Shown here one piece after another: positions 25,480 to 33,959 of a stretch of DNA of 64,000 bases (its first letter is position 1; each line of letters starts with the position of its first letter). The stretch comes from JAWRCU01 sp033542235. GTDB lineage: Bacteria; Pseudomonadota; Alphaproteobacteria; Rhizobiales; Rhizobiaceae. The stretch covers positions 62,001 through 126,000 of the forward strand of contig NZ_JAWRCU010000002.1 of the NCBI RefSeq assembly GCF_033542235.1. Direction: 5' to 3'. The translations under genes and the position numbers were made by a program. The notes beneath the pieces are model-generated. The model was not told the origin of the DNA, did no database searches, and was given only the letters and a program-made list of their open reading frames with translations.

Positions 25480-26445
25480 ATGGCTGTCTATACCGATATC
25501 ACGGAGGGCGAGCTCGGCGCTTTCCTCAAGCAGTATCCGGTTGGCGAATTGCTCTCCTACAAGGGCATCGCCGAAGGGACCGAGAACTCGAATTTCCTGC
25601 TGCATACTTCGGCCGGTGCCTACATATTGACGCTCTACGAGAAGCGGGTCGATCGTTCCGACCTGCCGTTCTTCCTCGGGCTGATGGAGCATCTGGCGAA
25701 GAGGGGGATAAGCTGCCCTCTGCCGGTCCACCGGAGCGATGGTGCGGTGATCGGCGAGCTCGCCGGACGCCCTGCTGCCCTCATCACCTTTCTCGAAGGC
25801 ATGTGGATGCGCCGTCCGACGGTGGCGCACTGCCGCGAGGTCGGCAAGGCGCTGGCCGCGATGCATCTCGCCGGTGCGGACTTCCCTTTGTCACGGCCGA
25901 ACGCGCTGGCGATCGACGGCTGGCGGAAGCTCTGGGCCGGGGCTCGTGACCGGGCTGACGAGGTCGAGCAAGGTCTCGCACGCGAGGTGGACGCGGATTT
26001 CGTGGCGCTGGCGCGCGATTGGCCGACCTCGCTTCCGGCGGGCATCATCCATGCCGACCTTTTCCCGGACAATGTTTTCTTCCTGGGTGCCAAACTTTCG
26101 GGGCTGATCGATTTCTACTTCGCCTGCAACGACTTCTACGCATACGATCTCGCCACCTGCCTCAACGCATGGTGCTTCGAGAAGGACCACGCCTTCAATC
26201 TCACGAAGGGCGCAGCACTGATTGCCGGCTACCAGTCGGTAAGGCCGCTGTCCGATGCGGAGCGGGACGCTCTGCCCATTCTTTCGCGCGGTTCGGCGCT
26301 CCGCTTCATGCTGACCAGGCTCTACGACTGGCTGACCGTCCCGAATGGCGGGCTGGTGCTGAAGCGCGACCCGAACGAATATATCCGCAAGCTGCGCTTC
26401 CATCGCCAGATCGCGTCCGCGTCGGAATACGGGCTGGCCCCATGA
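25480..26445 (+). CDS. thrB: Homoserine kinase (APH-fold type)
   Basis: This 321-residue enzyme phosphorylates homoserine, the step before threonine synthase. It is the aminoglycoside-phosphotransferase-like form found in Pseudomonas and rhizobia, not the GHMP kinase of enterics. Features are MAVYTDITEGELGAFL at the start, an N-lobe with GTENSNFLLHT, the catalytic loop IIHADLFPDNVFF and the metal-binding LIDFYFACNDFYAYDLA. It follows ispH by three bases and overlaps rnhA by four (ATGA). thrC is about 7.5 kb further on the opposite strand. Confidence 0.95.
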   Translation: MAVYTDITEGELGAFLKQYPVGELLSYKGIAEGTENSNFLLHTSAGAYILTLYEKRVDRSDLPFFLGLMEHLAKRGISCPLPVHRSDGAVIGELAGRPAALITFLEGMWMRRPTVAHCREVGKALAAMHLAGADFPLSRPNALAIDGWRKLWAGARDRADEVEQGLAREVDADFVALARDWPTSLPAGIIHADLFPDNVFFLGAKLSGLIDFYFACNDFYAYDLATCLNAWCFEKDHAFNLTKGAALIAGYQSVRPLSDAERDALPILSRGSALRFMLTRLYDWLTVPNGGLVLKRDPNEYIRKLRFHRQIASASEYGLAP

Positions 26446-26906
26446 AGAGCGTCGAGATCTTCACGGACGGGGCGTGCTCGGGCAATCCGGGACCGGGGGG
26501 ATGGGGCGCGATCCTGCGCTACGGAACTACGGTCAAGGAGCTCTCGGGCGGCGAGCAGCTCACCACCAACAACCGCATGGAATTGATGGCAGCGATCGAG
26601 GCACTGAATGCGCTGAAGGAACCCGTTGCCGTCGAACTCTACACCGACAGCAACTATGTCCGCGACGGCATCAATGGCTGGATCGAGGGCTGGAAACGCA
26701 ATGGCTGGAAGACTGCAGCCAAGCAGCCGGTGAAGAACGCCGAGCTCTGGCAGGCGCTCGATGAGGCGCGGCGGCGGCACAAGGTCACCTGGCACTGGGT
26801 GAAGGGCCATGCCGGCCATCCCGAGAACGAGCGTGCCGACGAGCTGGCGCGGCTGGCGATGGCCCCGTTCAAGTTGAAACGCAACAGGCAGGTACCACCG
26901 CCTTAA
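26442..26906 (+). CDS. rnhA: Ribonuclease HI
   Basis: RNase HI cuts the RNA strand of RNA-DNA hybrids, clearing R-loops and primers. The 154 residues carry the four catalytic acids in context: FTDGACSGNPGPGG, NNRMELMAAIEAL, VELYTDSNYVRDGI and HPENERADELAR. The basic protrusion (GWKRNGWKTAAKQPVKN) that binds the hybrid is present. ATG 26442 overlaps the thrB stop. Downstream, the 93 bp before the convergent peroxiredoxin gene include a small GC-rich inverted repeat at the stop codon that may help termination. Confidence 0.97.
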   Translation: MKSVEIFTDGACSGNPGPGGWGAILRYGTTVKELSGGEQLTTNNRMELMAAIEALNALKEPVAVELYTDSNYVRDGINGWIEGWKRNGWKTAAKQPVKNAELWQALDEARRRHKVTWHWVKGHAGHPENERADELARLAMAPFKLKRNRQVPPP

Positions 26907-26999
26907 GCGGCGGGGTAGGATACCGCCGTCAAGACTGGGCGGAAGTCCAGGCTCTGATCTTAAAGCTCTGTTGTGAAGGTCAGTGCCAGGCTCGGGGGC

Positions 27000-27479
27000 T
27001 CAGAGCTGTTCCAGAATCTTCGCTGCCGCCGACTCGACCACGCCCGGCTTCGGCTCGACATTGAGCACGGTCACCTTGCCGTCGTCGACGATCATGGAGA
27101 AGCGCTTCAAACGGAGCCCCATGCCGAACTGGGACATATCGCCGTCCAGGCCGGTGGCCTTGGCGAAGTCGCCGCTGCCGTCGGCGAGGAACAGGATCTT
27201 GCCTTCGCCGCCGGTTGCTTTAGCCCAGGCGCCCATGACGTAATGGTCGTTGACCGCGACCACCGCGATCGCATCTACGCCCTTGGCCAGGATCGCTTCG
27301 TGGTTTTCCAAGTAGCCGGGCAGGTGGGTATTGCTGCAGCCCGGCGTAAAGGCGCCCGGCACACCGAAAAGCACGACACGTTTTCCCGAAAAGATATCGC
27401 TGGTCGTGAGATCCTTGGCGCCTTCAGGCGTCATGGTCTTGAAGGTAGCCTCGGGAAGCTTCTCTCCGGCTGAAATCAT
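27000..27479 (-). CDS. Peroxiredoxin, Prx5-like
   Basis: This 159-residue thiol peroxidase reduces peroxides through the peroxidatic cysteine in FGVPGAFTPGCSNTHLPGY. Other Prx5 family blocks are SGKRVVLFGVPG, IAVVAVNDHYVMGAWAK, ILFLADGSGDFAKATG and GLRLKRFSMIVDDG. No resolving cysteine is apparent at the usual C-terminal position, so it likely uses glutathione/glutaredoxin or a 1-Cys mechanism. ATG 27479 follows AAAGG at a good distance; the open frame extending to 27713 overlaps the upstream gene and is not used. It lies 100 bp after the DsbD-N-like gene, and that gap contains TTGATAGCGCG twice. Confidence 0.95.
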   Translation of the reverse strand: MISAGEKLPEATFKTMTPEGAKDLTTSDIFSGKRVVLFGVPGAFTPGCSNTHLPGYLENHEAILAKGVDAIAVVAVNDHYVMGAWAKATGGEGKILFLADGSGDFAKATGLDGDMSQFGMGLRLKRFSMIVDDGKVTVLNVEPKPGVVESAAAKILEQL

Positions 27480-27579
27480 GGGATCGCCTTTGCTGGGTTT
27501 GATAGCGCGTGCTTGGTTGATAGCGCGCCAACGATTTATCGCGGTGGCTGGATTTGTCCAGCCTCGAACGAAGCAGTGG

Positions 27580-28395
27580 TCATGGCGCGGGAGGGTAGGG
27601 CAGGGTACCGGATACGGCGCCTGCTGCGGCCACCAGCGTATAGTGCAGCGCGCCTTTGTCGGGCGCTTTGTCCGGACGTTCGAGGATGGGCACGGAGAAC
27701 AGCAGTTTTTCACCCTCCTCGCGTCGCTTCGGCGGCCCGAACTGGTACCCGTCGGCGCCGGCCAGAAAAAAATCGACCTTGTCGGGCTCGCCTGCGAAAG
27801 CAGCTTCGACGAGCACCTCGTCCTGGCCGCCCGGCAGAGGGGTCACGCCGAAATCCGGCTGGACGGGTCCAGGCAGAGCATCCACCGCCGCCTGCACCAC
27901 GGCCGCGTCGTCGGCATTGCCGGGATCGCTTGCTGCATCGACCTTCAGCGTCGCCTGTAGCGGCACGCAGATTGTCTCGCAGATGCCCAGGAAGACCTTG
28001 GCTTCGATCGTGGCGGGCTGCTTGGGATCGGAGACGGTGAAGGTGACTGGGAATGTCACGGGCTCGTTATAGCCTGCCCATTTCGCGAAGCCGTCGTCGA
28101 AACGGTGCGGCGCCGGAAACGACATATCCGCTGAAGCAATGTTTCGGCTTTCCGAAAGATCGATGCTGGGCGGTACGCCGGCATCGCCGGGGTCGGTCCA
28201 GTAGGTCTTCCAGCCGGGCTTCAGGTCGATCTGCAGTGCGCCCCGGAGAACGCCCCTCCCATCCGGCGTACCTGTGGTGACCAGCCTTACACTGCCGCCT
28301 TCGGCATCGTACCAGTCGCTCGACGATGCCAGTGCCGGTATTGCACCAATCAGCAGGACAGAGGACGTCGCAATCGGAAGAATCTGTTTACGCAT
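27580..28395 (-). CDS. Exported DsbD N-terminal-domain-like protein
   Basis: The 271-residue protein has a signal peptide (RKQILPIATSSVLLIGAIPALA) and a periplasmic domain related to the N-terminal domain of DsbD. Segments are GALQIDLKPGWKTYWTDPGDAG, a cysteine pair in FLGICETICVPLQA and strand-rich flanks. It lacks the membrane and thioredoxin parts of full DsbD, so it may receive electrons from, or pass them to, another thiol system in the periplasm. The peroxiredoxin gene follows on the same strand, and a redox link is tempting but not shown. It is divergent from yqgE. Confidence 0.85.
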   Translation of the reverse strand: MRKQILPIATSSVLLIGAIPALASSSDWYDAEGGSVRLVTTGTPDGRGVLRGALQIDLKPGWKTYWTDPGDAGVPPSIDLSESRNIASADMSFPAPHRFDDGFAKWAGYNEPVTFPVTFTVSDPKQPATIEAKVFLGICETICVPLQATLKVDAASDPGNADDAAVVQAAVDALPGPVQPDFGVTPLPGGQDEVLVEAAFAGEPDKVDFFLAGADGYQFGPPKRREEGEKLLFSVPILERPDKAPDKGALHYTLVAAAGAVSGTLPYPPAP

Positions 28396-28544
28396 GAAAC
28401 ATTCTCTGGCCGTTTCCGAGGGGTAGTTTCAACCGAACAAAGGAGCCACGAGCATCATTTCTGCGTGAAATTGTCACTTCGATCCTGGAAATCTTGGCCT
28501 CCTGCCATCTTTCGTGCGTGCCGGAAAAGGATTACCCTTCATCT

Positions 28545-29153
28545 ATGGACCTTGTGCGGCGAAAGCGGCAGAAGCCGACGCGCGGCTTCCTGGATGGCCA
28601 CTTCCTCATTGCCATGCCCGGCATGAAGGACGACCGCTTCGCTCGCGCTGTGATCTATATCTGCGCCCACAGCGAAGAGGGCGCGATGGGGCTGATCATC
28701 AATCAGGCACAGCAGATGCGCTTCCCCGATCTCCTCGTCCAGCTTGGCATTCTGGACGAGCAGGAGGCGATCAGACTTCCTTCCAAGACACGCGACTTCC
28801 TGATCCGCAATGGCGGTCCCGTCGACCGCAGCCGTGGCTTTGTGCTTCATTCCGACGATTTCACCGTCGAGTCCTCGATGCCCGTGTCGGAGGAGATTTG
28901 CCTCACCGCGACCGTCGATATCCTGCGGGCGATTTCCGCCGGCCGCGGCCCGCGCCAGGCACTGATGGCGCTCGGTTATTCCGGCTGGGGCGCGGGCCAG
29001 CTCGAAAGTGAAATCGCCGCGAATGGCTGGCTGACCTGCCCGGCCGACACCGGCCTGTTGTTCGACGCTGATATCGACCGCAAATACGACCGCATCCTGT
29101 CCTCGATCGGCGTCGATCTGGCTCATCTCAGCCAGACAGCCGGTCACGCCTGA
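28545..29153 (+). CDS. YqgE/AlgH family protein
   Basis: The product from ATG 28545 (MDLVRRKRQK) is a 202-residue UPF0301/AlgH protein: GFLDGHFLIAMPGMKDDRFARAV in order, then YICAHSEEGAMGLIIN, NGGPVDRSRGFVLHS, and GYSGWGAGQLESEIAANGWL near the C-terminus. The fold is known from structures but the biochemical role is not; in Pseudomonas AlgH affects alginate and virulence regulation. A TTG at 28494 would add 17 residues; the chosen start matches rhizobial relatives as I recall them. The last ten bases overlap the convergent EAL gene. Confidence 0.9.
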   Translation: MDLVRRKRQKPTRGFLDGHFLIAMPGMKDDRFARAVIYICAHSEEGAMGLIINQAQQMRFPDLLVQLGILDEQEAIRLPSKTRDFLIRNGGPVDRSRGFVLHSDDFTVESSMPVSEEICLTATVDILRAISAGRGPRQALMALGYSGWGAGQLESEIAANGWLTCPADTGLLFDADIDRKYDRILSSIGVDLAHLSQTAGHA

Positions 29154-32104
29154 ACGACGGGATACTGCTCCCTCAATAGCTTCAGCGCGGCGTCGCCGTT
29201 CACCGGTGCGCCGAACATGAAGCTCTGTACGTATTCGCAGCCCATCTGCCTGAGCTGCAGGGCGTCGCTCTCGTCCGAAATGCCCTCGGCCACGACGGAC
29301 AGCCCCAGCTCGTGCGCCATGCTGACCATGGATTTGAGCAACACCGTCCTCTTCGGCGTGGAGTCGTCGACGAAGCTCTTGTCGATCTTGATCGTGTCGA
29401 ACGGGAAGCGCGTCAGATAGGCGAGCGACGAATAACCCGTGCCGAAATCGTCCAGCGACAGGCCGATCCCGATCTGCTTGAGCTTGGAAAGCACATGCGC
29501 AGACTGCTCGGGATTGTCCATGACGAGGGATTCCGTGAGCTCGAGCCTGAAGCAGCGCGCTCTGATCTGCGAGCGCGCAATCACCGAGCGCACGTCGCTG
29601 ACGAGATCACGGCGAATGAGCTGCCGGCTGGAAAGGTTCACCGAAACGAAGAGCGGCATGTCGCCGAGCTGGCGCTGCCAGGAGACGAGATCCTCCGCCG
29701 CCTGTTGCATGGCGAACAGGCCAAGCTGGACGATCAGTCCGCAGTTCTCGGCGACAGGGATGAAGTCAGACGGCGGGATCGGTCCGCGCCGCGGATGTTC
29801 CCATCTGAGCAGCGCCTCGAAGCCGGCAACCGAGCGATCTTCCAATCGCACGATCGGCTGGTAGGCGAGTGCGATTTCCTTGCGTTCGATCGCGCGGCGC
29901 AGATCGGATTCGATCTGCAGCCGGTCGGTGCCGACCGAGCGGAAGGCAGGCCGGAATGGCTCGATGCGATCGCCGCCGAAACGCTTCGCCTGGTGCATCG
30001 CAAGTTCCGCGTCCTTCACCATGTCTTCCGCCGTCGCTTGTGCGGAGGTCCAGGTGATGAGCCCGATCGAAGCGGTGAGCACGATCTCGCGCTTGGCGAA
30101 AGTGATCGGCGCCTTGATGGCCTGGTTGACGGCGTCCGCAACGGCGGCGATGCGCGCCGGATCCTGTTCGGAAAGCAGCATGAGCGCAAACTGGTCGCCG
30201 GCGAAGCGCGACAGCGCGTCGCGCGGCTTGAGCAAGCGGTGAAGCCGCCGCGCGATCGTCAAAAGGATCGTGTCGCCTGCCGAGATGCCCAGCCCGTCAT
30301 TGACCTGCTTGAAACGGTCGATATCGATGACGAAGACGGTCGGCCTGATCTTCTCCTCGGCCTTGGCCAGCGCGATCATGCCTTCGAGCCGGTTCATGAA
30401 CAGCTCGCGGTTCGGGAGGCCGGTAAGGTTGTCGTGCACGGCGTCGTGCAGCAGCCGCTCCTCAGCCTTCTTCTGTTCCGTTATGTCGACAAGTGTCCCG
30501 ACGCAGCGGATCACCTCGCCGTCCGAGCCGATCACCGGCCGCGCCCGCAGCGAGAACCAGTGATAGTGACCGTCGGCGCCGCGCAGGCGGAAATTCTGAG
30601 CGACCCGGCCGCGTCGGTGCTCGAGCACGACGTCGAGCGTCGTGCGGAAAGTGTCGCGATCGTCCGTGTGGAGGATCGGCAGCCAGTTGCGTGCGGGTCC
30701 GGTGAGCGTACCGGGAGCGAGCCCGAGCGGCAGGCTGACGTCAGGCTTGGTCACCACGCGGTCACGCAGCACGTCCCAGTCCCAGACCGTATCGCCCGAG
30801 CCGGTGACGGCAAGCGCCTGTCGCTCCATGTCGCTGAACAGGCCCTGCGTGAGCGCGCCGCCGGCAAAGGCGTGCTGCATGACCGTGAAGCCGATCAGGA
30901 GGATGATCAGGATAAGGCCGCCGCCGAGCGCCGGCTGCACGATGTCGTTATCGAGGTGGCCGGTAACCGTCATCCCTGCACCGGCAAGCCAGACCAACAC
31001 CATCACCCAGCTGGGCACAAGCATGATCGCCCGGTCGTAGCCCTGGAAGCCAAGATAAATGATGAGGCCGATGCCGACGACTGCTGTGCTTGCGAAGGAG
31101 AGGCGCGCAATCCCCGCAGCGACGGCCGGGTCGATGACCGCGACGCCGGCGATCAGGATCAGTCCGGCGATCCAGACCAGGGCGCCGTAGCTGAAATGGC
31201 CATGCCAGCGGTTGAGATTGAGATAGGCGAATAGGAAGACGACGAAGGTTGCGGCCAGCGATATCTCGGTGCCGGCGCGCCATATCTGCTCGCTACCTGG
31301 CGATATCTCGACGATCTTGTTGAGGAAGCCGAAGTCGACACAGATATAGGCCAGCACTGCCCAGGCGAGCGCCGCGGTCGCAGGGAACATCGAGGTTCCC
31401 TTCACGACGAACAGGATCGTCAGAAAAAGCGCCAACAGCCCGGCAATGCCGATCACGATTCCGCGAAACAGCGTGTATGAGTTGACGGTGTCCTTATAGG
31501 CGTCGGGGTCCCACAAATAGACCTGCGGCAGCTTCGGCGAGGCGAGTTCCGCGACGAAGGTCACGACCGAGCCCGGGTCGAGCGTCACCAGGAAAACATC
31601 GGCATCGGGGCTCGCCTGCCGGTCGAGGGCGAAGCCCTCGCTGGGGGTGATTGCCGAGATTCTGGCGGAACCGAGGTCCGGCCAGAACACGCCTGATCCG
31701 ACCAGGCGAAAATGCGGTGCCACGATCAGCCGGTCGAGCTGCTGGTCGCTGCTATTGGCGAGCGCGAAGACGCCCCAGTCGCCCGTCGAGCTCTTGTCGT
31801 TTGCCTCGACCTCGATGCGCCTGACGATGCCGTCCGGACCTGGCGCGGTCTGGACCTGGAAGTTCTCGCCCTGGTTCCGATAGATCTCGACCGCGCCGGA
31901 AAGATTGAGCGCGACGTCGTCACGGGAGATCTTGATGGGTTCGATGGCGAGCGCGCGTGAGGACGCGAATATCGACGCCAGTACCGCCACGGCAAGCGCC
32001 AGAAGTGTCCCGCTCCGCAAAAACAATGTCAAGAAACTCAGTCCCGTTTGAAATCGCGCGACGGATCGCCTGCGATCAGTGCGTAAAGGTAATGATCCTG
32101 CCAC
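29144..32104 (-). CDS. Membrane-bound PAS-GGDEF-EAL c-di-GMP phosphodiesterase
   Basis: The protein (up to 986 residues) has an N-terminal signal/anchor, a periplasmic beta-rich region (about 54-200), about seven membrane helices (about 205-430), a PAS domain (about 445-560, ending GTLVDITEQKKAEE), a GGDEF domain (about 565-720) and an EAL domain (about 735-980). The cyclase signature is AGDQF instead of GGDEF, so synthesis of c-di-GMP is unlikely. The EAL residues look complete: FEALLRWEHP, LELTES, DDFGTGYSSL, IDKSFV and VVAEG. It should therefore degrade c-di-GMP in response to an envelope or PAS signal. GTG 32104 overlaps the upstream GNAT gene; TTG codons near 32032-32026 give a neater signal peptide, so the start is uncertain. 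Confidence 0.9.
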   Translation of the reverse strand: MAGSLPLRTDRRRSVARFQTGLSFLTLFLRSGTLLALAVAVLASIFASSRALAIEPIKISRDDVALNLSGAVEIYRNQGENFQVQTAPGPDGIVRRIEVEANDKSSTGDWGVFALANSSDQQLDRLIVAPHFRLVGSGVFWPDLGSARISAITPSEGFALDRQASPDADVFLVTLDPGSVVTFVAELASPKLPQVYLWDPDAYKDTVNSYTLFRGIVIGIAGLLALFLTILFVVKGTSMFPATAALAWAVLAYICVDFGFLNKIVEISPGSEQIWRAGTEISLAATFVVFLFAYLNLNRWHGHFSYGALVWIAGLILIAGVAVIDPAVAAGIARLSFASTAVVGIGLIIYLGFQGYDRAIMLVPSWVMVLVWLAGAGMTVTGHLDNDIVQPALGGGLILIILLIGFTVMQHAFAGGALTQGLFSDMERQALAVTGSGDTVWDWDVLRDRVVTKPDVSLPLGLAPGTLTGPARNWLPILHTDDRDTFRTTLDVVLEHRRGRVAQNFRLRGADGHYHWFSLRARPVIGSDGEVIRCVGTLVDITEQKKAEERLLHDAVHDNLTGLPNRELFMNRLEGMIALAKAEEKIRPTVFVIDIDRFKQVNDGLGISAGDTILLTIARRLHRLLKPRDALSRFAGDQFALMLLSEQDPARIAAVADAVNQAIKAPITFAKREIVLTASIGLITWTSAQATAEDMVKDAELAMHQAKRFGGDRIEPFRPAFRSVGTDRLQIESDLRRAIERKEIALAYQPIVRLEDRSVAGFEALLRWEHPRRGPIPPSDFIPVAENCGLIVQLGLFAMQQAAEDLVSWQRQLGDMPLFVSVNLSSRQLIRRDLVSDVRSVIARSQIRARCFRLELTESLVMDNPEQSAHVLSKLKQIGIGLSLDDFGTGYSSLAYLTRFPFDTIKIDKSFVDDSTPKRTVLLKSMVSMAHELGLSVVAEGISDESDALQLRQMGCEYVQSFMFGAPVNGDAALKLLREQYPVVQA

Positions 32105-32634
32105 ACCCCATTGATTCGCAGGTAGGATCGCAGAAGTCCCTCGCGCCGGAATCCGGCTTTTTCAAGCAAACGCAGAGAACGAAGATTGTCTGGGATACAG
32201 GCTGCCTCGATCCGGTGCAACCTGAGCGTCTCGAATGTGTAGTTGATGAGCAGGCGCAACGCCTCCAGCATCAGGCCGCGTCCGGCATAGCGTTCGCCGA
32301 TCCAGTAGCCGATCTGGCCGGTCTGGGCGACGCCGTAGCGGATGTTGCCAAGCGTGATGCCCCCGACAAGCGCACCTTCTTCATTCTCAAAAATGAAGAA
32401 GGGAACGGCCGACCCCGTGGCGTAGTCTTCAATATAGCGGGACAAGCGTTGGCGCCATGCTGTGCGGTCGAGCTCGTCCGGCGCCCAACGAGGCTCCCAT
32501 GGCTCGAGGAAGCTGCGGCTTGCCCCTCTGAGCGCCGCCCATTCGCGGTAGTCGGATGCGTGCGGCAGGCGCAATGTCACCCGCTCACCCTTCAACGCCG
32601 GTGAAGTTCGGCGGAGGAAGGGCAGCGAGATCAT
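32038..32634 (-). CDS. GNAT-family N-acetyltransferase (RimJ/RimL-like)
   Basis: The 198-residue enzyme has the GNAT fold of the RimJ/RimL group: GERVTLRLPHASDYREWAAL, GGITLGNIRYG, the acetyl-CoA pyrophosphate loop GYWIGERYAGRGLMLEAL and IEAACIPDNLRSLRLLEKAGF. RimJ acetylates the N-terminus of ribosomal protein S5 in E. coli; related enzymes act on other amines, so the substrate is uncertain. It starts 18 bp after the M16 protease stop on the minus strand and overlaps the putative start of the EAL gene, which suggests a thrC-M16-GNAT-EAL transcript. Confidence 0.92.
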   Translation of the reverse strand: MISLPFLRRTSPALKGERVTLRLPHASDYREWAALRGASRSFLEPWEPRWAPDELDRTAWRQRLSRYIEDYATGSAVPFFIFENEEGALVGGITLGNIRYGVAQTGQIGYWIGERYAGRGLMLEALRLLINYTFETLRLHRIEAACIPDNLRSLRLLEKAGFRREGLLRSYLRINGVWQDHYLYALIAGDPSRDFKRD

Positions 32635-32652
32635 GCCGATCAGTGTCGAGGC

Positions 32653-33945
32653 TCAGACCGCAAGCTTGCGGGCAGCGGGCCTCGGATGGGGCAGCGCGTC
32701 GCGAATCGCTTCGTAGGACGCGAGGGTGCCGACCGGCCCCACCGCAGTCACCGTCGGCTGGCTGGAAAACAGGCGGGATGACAGGTCTGTGAGGCGCTCG
32801 ATGGTCAGCGCCGACAGCCGCTCGACCAGTTCCTCCTTCGGGATCGGCCGGCCGAACAGCAGGATCTGTCGCGCGATCTGCGACGCACGGCTTGCGGCGC
32901 TTTCCGCCGACATGACGAGCCCGGCATGATACTGTGCCCGGGCGCGGTTGAGCTCCTCGACTGTGATGTCCTCGCCCGCCCGCTCCAATTCGGAGACGAT
33001 CACCGGAACGAGCTGGGAGATGTCCCCTTGCCCGGTCGCCGCATGCACGCCGAAAATTCCGGTGTCCGAGAATCCCCAATGAAATGCATAGACCGAATAG
33101 CAGAGGCCGCGCTTTTCGCGCACTTCCTGGAAGAGCCTGGAAGACATGCCTCCGCCAAGGATCATCGACAGGACCTGCGAGGCGTAGAAATCGCGGACGT
33201 GATACGCCCGCCCCTCGAAGCCGAGGATAATCTGCGCGTCCATGAGATCGCGTGCTTCGCGAAAATCGCCGCCGACATAATGTGCATATTGCGGCGGCGC
33301 GCCTGTCGCACGTGTGCGGAACCTGCCGAGCTTGGCTTCGACTTCCCGTACGAAATCATCGTGCCTGATGGCGCCGGCCGCTACAGCTACCATGCGCTCC
33401 GCGCCGTACTGCCGTTCCATGAACGACTGGAGCTGCTGCGAATTGAACGATTTCACCGTCTCCGGCGTGCCCAGGATGGAGCGGCCGATCGTCTGATGGC
33501 GGAAGGCCGTTTCGGTGAAGCGGTCGAAGACGATGTCGTCGGGCGTGTCGTGAGCGGCGCCGATTTCCTGCAGAATGACGTGCTGCTCACGCACCAGCTC
33601 GTCTGCGTCGAATTTTGACTCCGTAAGGATGTCCGCAAGTATGTCGACCGCCAGAGGAACGTCGTCGGCGAGCACGCGGGCGTAGAAGGACGTGGTTTCC
33701 ACGCTGGTGGCGGCGTTGATCTCGCCGCCAACATCCTCGATTTCCGAGGCGATCTTCCAGGCGCTTCTGCGCTCGGTTCCCTTGAACGCCATATGCTCGA
33801 GAAGATGGGCGATGCCGTGTTCTTCGTCGGATTCGTTACGTGATCCCGATTTGACCCAGATGCCAAGGGCGACGGATTCAATGTGGGGAAGAGTTTCGGT
33901 GGCGACTGTGAGGCCGTTGGACAAACGGCTTACCTCAACAACCAT
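32653..33945 (-). CDS. M16-family zinc peptidase (mitochondrial-processing-peptidase-like)
   Basis: A 430-residue pitrilysin-clan peptidase with the inverted zinc motif in HGIAHLLEHMAFKGT and the downstream glutamate in the GGEINAATSVETTSFYARV region. The C-terminal half carries the glycine-rich loop (ILGGGMSSRLFQEVREKRGLCYSV region). Homologues are found next to thrC in many alphaproteobacteria and are the closest bacterial relatives of mitochondrial processing peptidase beta. ATG 33945 lies 14 bp after the thrC stop; the open frame extending upstream into thrC is not used. There is no signal peptide, so it is probably cytoplasmic. Confidence 0.95.
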   Translation of the reverse strand: MVVEVSRLSNGLTVATETLPHIESVALGIWVKSGSRNESDEEHGIAHLLEHMAFKGTERRSAWKIASEIEDVGGEINAATSVETTSFYARVLADDVPLAVDILADILTESKFDADELVREQHVILQEIGAAHDTPDDIVFDRFTETAFRHQTIGRSILGTPETVKSFNSQQLQSFMERQYGAERMVAVAAGAIRHDDFVREVEAKLGRFRTRATGAPPQYAHYVGGDFREARDLMDAQIILGFEGRAYHVRDFYASQVLSMILGGGMSSRLFQEVREKRGLCYSVYAFHWGFSDTGIFGVHAATGQGDISQLVPVIVSELERAGEDITVEELNRARAQYHAGLVMSAESAASRASQIARQILLFGRPIPKEELVERLSALTIERLTDLSSRLFSSQPTVTAVGPVGTLASYEAIRDALPHPRPAARKLAV

Positions 33946-33959
33946 ATAGGCTTGGCTCC

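Noticed and set aside
29312..31234. 640-codon plus-strand open frame inside the EAL gene
   Set aside because: The opposite strand encodes conserved PAS, GGDEF and EAL domains; this frame is a composition artefact.
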